60,000 bases of DNA from Symsagittifera roscoffensis (lineage: Eukaryota; Xenacoelomorpha; Acoela; Convolutidae). The position numbers and the translations under genes are program-made. Of the stretch, positions 57,030-60,000 are shown in pieces (the stretch's first letter is position 1; each line of letters opens with the position of its first letter). A model generated the notes under the pieces. That model had not been told where the DNA came from. It made no database searches and saw only the letters and a program-made list of their open reading frames with translations. The stretch is taken from positions 10,579,671 through 10,639,670 of the forward strand of contig NC_087064.1 of the NCBI RefSeq assembly GCF_963678635.1. The letters run 5' to 3'.

Positions 57030-57344
57030 GTATCAGTAGAGGCTCAGCAACAGAAATTTTGTCCTTTTTGGGGGAGAGGAGGTTTTGATTAACCTTTTGA
57101 GGAAAGTGAGGAATATATATGCTTAGGGTGGTTTTTTCATTCAGACCGATTTTACAAAAACTGACAGCGAATGGTTTTCGATCCGGAAATCTTTGGATTG
57201 CCAAGCAAGGCTTAAATGCGAATAGCGTCGCTGCTCGAAAACAAGTTTGATAGTTTCAATTTGGGACTTGTTTATGCGTGGCAAAATATCCGCACTCATA
57301 ATCGTTCCAAATTGAATTAAGCCAACTCTCATTCAGTTTCAAGC
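57030..57344. other. Intron after the last exon, fold-back family subterminal piece
   Basis: Contains 'tatgcgtggcaaaatatcc' and 'ataatcgttccaaattgaatt' (57268-57320), the subterminal segment shared with 27650 and 37815. No exon seen. Confidence 0.5.
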
Positions 57345-57545
57345 GTTAATAATCGATTAAATTATGATTATAGTACCAGTCTTACTAAAATTGAGAAACA
57401 ATCAATTTTAACCAATTAATAATCGATTATAATCCCTCTTTTTAAAATCAAACTATACTTAATTATCATCCATTACAATCAATTGTCATCAATTATTTAT
57501 TCGTCTATTTTTCGATACAATTAAAATCAATTATATTTCGCGCTA
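57345..57545. repeat. TAATCGATTA array, third block
   Basis: Degenerate units 'ttaataatcgattataatcc', 'attatcatccattacaatca' and similar. The sequence then enters a fold-back end (gcgctattaacgcgtaagcg). Shorter relatives occur at 57860-57895. Confidence 0.75.
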
Positions 57546-57822
57546 TTAACGCGTAAGCGGAGACTTAATTCGTCGTTGAAATCGTACCAAATTGGTTGAA
57601 AAAAGCTTATTTGCCATAATTGTTTTGTTACAAATCTATTGCGAAATCTATTCTTTTAAACTTTATATGGCGTGTGGCGGGATGATTTCATAAAATTTCA
57701 AATTTTAGAAAAAAAAAATTCTTTTTTTTATTACATTTAGTTTTTTTATGTTACTGCTGCTCGATAAACCTGAAAAGGCAGTCGGAACATTCAAGGCTTG
57801 CCCTGATTCGAGCAGTCTTGTT
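57535..57822. mobile_element. Fold-back family right end
   Basis: Reads 'gctattaacgcgtaagcgga', 'cttaattcgtcgttgaaatcg', 'ccaaattggttgaaaaaagc', 'tggcgtgtggcgggatgattt', and ends in the reverse terminal hairpin at 57779-57820 (cagtcggaacattcaaggc ... gccctgattcgagcagtc) and 'ttgtttt'. It matches half of the complete element at 45466-46532. Confidence 0.8.
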
Positions 57823-57824
57823 TT

Positions 57825-58560
57825 TATTCAAATTTCTAATTCATTAGTTTTGCACAAATATTCATTATAGTCGATTCTAATTGATTATAATCCCTTTTGT
57901 TTGTCCATTTTGTGTTCGCAGTTGCATCTAAATTGCTTAAAATTTTTGTTTTTTGTAGACGTTGGCTACTATGAAAAATGAAAAAAAGTGTTTGTAAAGT
58001 TTTCCAATCAATTCAAATTTATGATTTTTTTCTTCATTTCTTCCCCATAAGAGTTGTTTTGTGATGCATATTTTATGCTTTTTAAGCAGCAAAACATCAG
58101 CAAATTCATTTAGATTCATGATTGATTCAGAAGATTTATTAATCGTCTACCGCGGAAACTTTTCCACAAATATGAAAGGATTTCTATGAGACTTTTGTTT
58201 CGTGGTAAAACTTTGTGTGCAGATGAACCAAAGTGTTCAAGAGATCTCTCGTTTAGAGATTTTCTTATTGACACAAAAATAATAACTCATAAGATATAAT
58301 TCAAATATAGTTTTGAATTGACAAAACTTTGGCAAAATAAGAGATTATAATCGTTATAATCGATTATAAATGACTTTAAGAATTTTTTGTAAGAACTATA
58401 ATCAATTATAATCGATTATAAGAGAATATAAACTCTTGGAAAACATCACGAGTATAATCAATTATGAATCCTTTAAACACCTTATTTTGGTAACTATAAT
58501 CAGTTATAATTGTCAAAAAATCATCACAATAATCCGTTATAATTGACTAATTACGCTTAA
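57825..58560. repeat. Direct repeat, first copy (pairs with 58955-59580)
   Basis: Shares in the same order with the second copy: 'tttctaattc..gttttgcac', 'ccattttgt', 'gacgttgg', 'ttcatg', 'ctaccgcgg', 'atgaa..ggatctctatga', 'cgtggtaaaactttgtgt', 'cagatgaaccaaag', and then a TAATCGATTA array (58340-58560). It looks like the internal part of a larger repeat. Confidence 0.75.
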
Positions 58561-58669
58561 ACTTGGATGCAGGAAGCTAATTGGCTTTATTTATTCCGTA
58601 CAAGATTCAAATTTTTACCTTTAATTCGAAGTTTTTCAGTATATCATATACTATCCGAGACCAATTATT

Positions 58670-58712
58670 TGGCTGTCGGATCAAACAGGGCTTCGCCTTG
58701 ATACTTCTTGTT
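58670..58712 (-). repeat. Terminal-hairpin motif, copy at 58673
   Basis: Reverse copy, moderately decayed: ctgtcggatcaaacagggc, loop, cgccttgatacttcttg followed by 'ttttaa'. It is preceded by the subterminal 'tatccgagaccaattattt' shared with 34150 and 37980. Confidence 0.6.
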
Positions 58713-58954
58713 TTAATTGTACAGCTGTAATCTTCATATATTTTTTTAAACACTGAAAACTGTAACTCTTACAGCAATATCTAAAAACAAACTCTTGATA
58801 ACTCATTTTAATATGATTTTAGTACCAGTTTTACAAAAATTGTGAAAAAAGGGAATTTAATCAATTAATAATTGATTATAATCTCTCGTTTTGAAATCAA
58901 ATATAATCAGTTATAATACATTTCAATCGATTATGCTCGATTACTTATATCCGA

Positions 58955-59580
58955 ATTTCTAATTCGTGTGTTTTGCAGAAAAATATCGTTTTATTCGATT
59001 ACAATTGTTTATAATCCATTTTGTTTGCACATTTTGTATTCGACTTTTCACCTGAATTGTTTATATTTTATGCTTTTCGGAGACGTTGGTTTATGTGAAA
59101 AACGCCAAAATCGTTTTAAATTTTTTCATATCAAATAAATTTATAACATTTTTATTATTTCTTCTTGATTCACCATTTTTTCACCACCAAAATATCAGCA
59201 CACAGCTTTAGTTTCATGAACTATATAGAAAAAGTATATTTCACCTACCGCGGGATTTTTTCAACTAATATGAAGGGATCTCTATGAAAGTTTTGCTTCG
59301 TGGTAAAACTTTGTGTTCAGATGAACCAAAGAAAGGCAAGACATCTCACTTTTAGAAATTTTTGACAGAAAAAATGATTAAAATTTTTTTATAATAGATT
59401 ATGATAGATTATATTGATTATTTTGGAAAAACTAAGAGAGTTTTTCGGAAAAATTATAATTAATTATAATTGATTTAATTCTTTATAATGTCACGAAAAA
59501 TGTTATCATTATAATGGATTCTAAATTGTTCAAATATCTAAACTTGGCGCTTATAAATAATTATAATTTTGATTAAAATA
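58955..59580. repeat. Direct repeat, second copy (pairs with 57825-58560)
   Basis: Second copy of the unit, preceded by a TAATCGATTA-type array (58815-59040) and followed by another (59385-59580). The order of shared words is the same; divergence is substantial, so the duplication is not recent. Confidence 0.75.
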
Positions 59581-59589
59581 CAATTATAT

Positions 59590-59813
59590 AAATTTGTCCA
59601 AAAAATTGCGTTTTTTTGGCGAGCACTCCCTTACAAACTAGTATATATTGGCACCAAAAGCGCCTCTAAAAAATTTTTAGGATTTGGCCGAAAATGGATG
59701 TCATAAAATAATACCAAAGTTGGGAACCATTGGTTGGCGAGGGGTCGAATCTCTGAGGGGGGAAGGAAGTCCGCCCTTCCCCTCTCGGCCCCCTCTCCCT
59801 AAATCCGCCCCTG
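59590..59813. mobile_element. hAT-like MITE, CAGNGGCGGA family, copy 7 (right half)
   Basis: Contains 'tggcgagcactcccttac', 'ggcaccaaaagcgcctctaaaaaatttttagg', 'aaataataccaaag' and 'gcgaggggtcgaatctctga', and ends 'cctaaatccgcccctg', the best-preserved right terminus of the family. Confidence 0.7.
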
Positions 59814-60000
59814 CTTCGTGCACTAAATGATGTTTCTCAGTAATTAGAAAAAACTTATTATCCCAGTTTTTCATAATAAAAGTTTTCATAATAAAAATTT
59901 AAGTTAATGACAATCATCGGAGCACTTATTGTTTTATGACATAGTTCAACTTATCAAAAAAAAAATATGGGACAATAAAAAAATCCAGAAGAAATGTTTT

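Overview
The window is animal nuclear DNA: AT-rich, mostly intron and dispersed repeat, with GT-AG introns, short symmetric exons, LTR and LINE retroelements, and several families of non-autonomous DNA transposon. No bacterial operon structure is present. The species cannot be fixed from the sequence; an invertebrate metazoan fits best.

Host gene. One plus-strand gene runs through the whole window. I place 15 internal exons between 1256 and 57029, about 870 codons. Almost all have phase-1 introns on both sides. They encode a cysteine-containing, N-glycosylation-rich ectodomain of about eight divergent fibronectin type III (FN3) modules, some in one exon and some split over two or three. The overall look is that of a cell-surface receptor such as an R3-type receptor tyrosine phosphatase, but no transmembrane or catalytic domain is in the window. 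Both gene ends lie outside. Two micro-exons (33 and 24 bp) at 33234-33359 are predicted because they keep the phase and remove a stop codon that a direct join of the flanking exons would create.

Retroelement in the first large intron (2686-20116, minus strand). This is a very large (about 17.4 kb) Ty3/gypsy-type LTR element in antisense to the host gene, and clearly richer in G+C than its surroundings. In sense order it has: LTR, primer-binding site, a leader with two tandem arrays, gag with two CCHC knuckles, aspartic protease, reverse transcriptase, RNase H and an integrase zinc finger. There is no recognisable integrase DDE core. Beyond pol comes a 147-residue macro-domain-like ORF (TARG1-like), then a 5 kb accessory region with a coiled coil, a complete SGNH hydrolase domain, a second possible SGNH-like block and unrecognised alpha-helical parts. 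Frameshifts and stops show that this copy is decayed. The macro plus SGNH cargo on a Ty3/gypsy element is the most unusual system here.

Other mobile DNA. A decayed non-LTR (LINE) element lies at 40986-44770 with an RRM-like ORF1, an APE-type endonuclease and a reverse transcriptase. A fold-back/MITE family whose ends carry a small conserved hairpin (CTGCTCGTATCAGGGC ... GCCCTGAATGTTCCGACTG) occurs at least 12 times. A second family has hAT-like CAGNGGCGGATYTAGG ends. A single 455 bp MITE at 35644-36098 has clear target-site duplications. A tRNA-derived SINE head is near 33860-33920. There is a near-perfect 345 bp palindrome with no spacer at 28210-28555, and arrays of the palindromic word TAATCGATTA cluster at 46.6-47.6 and 57.3-59.6 kb.
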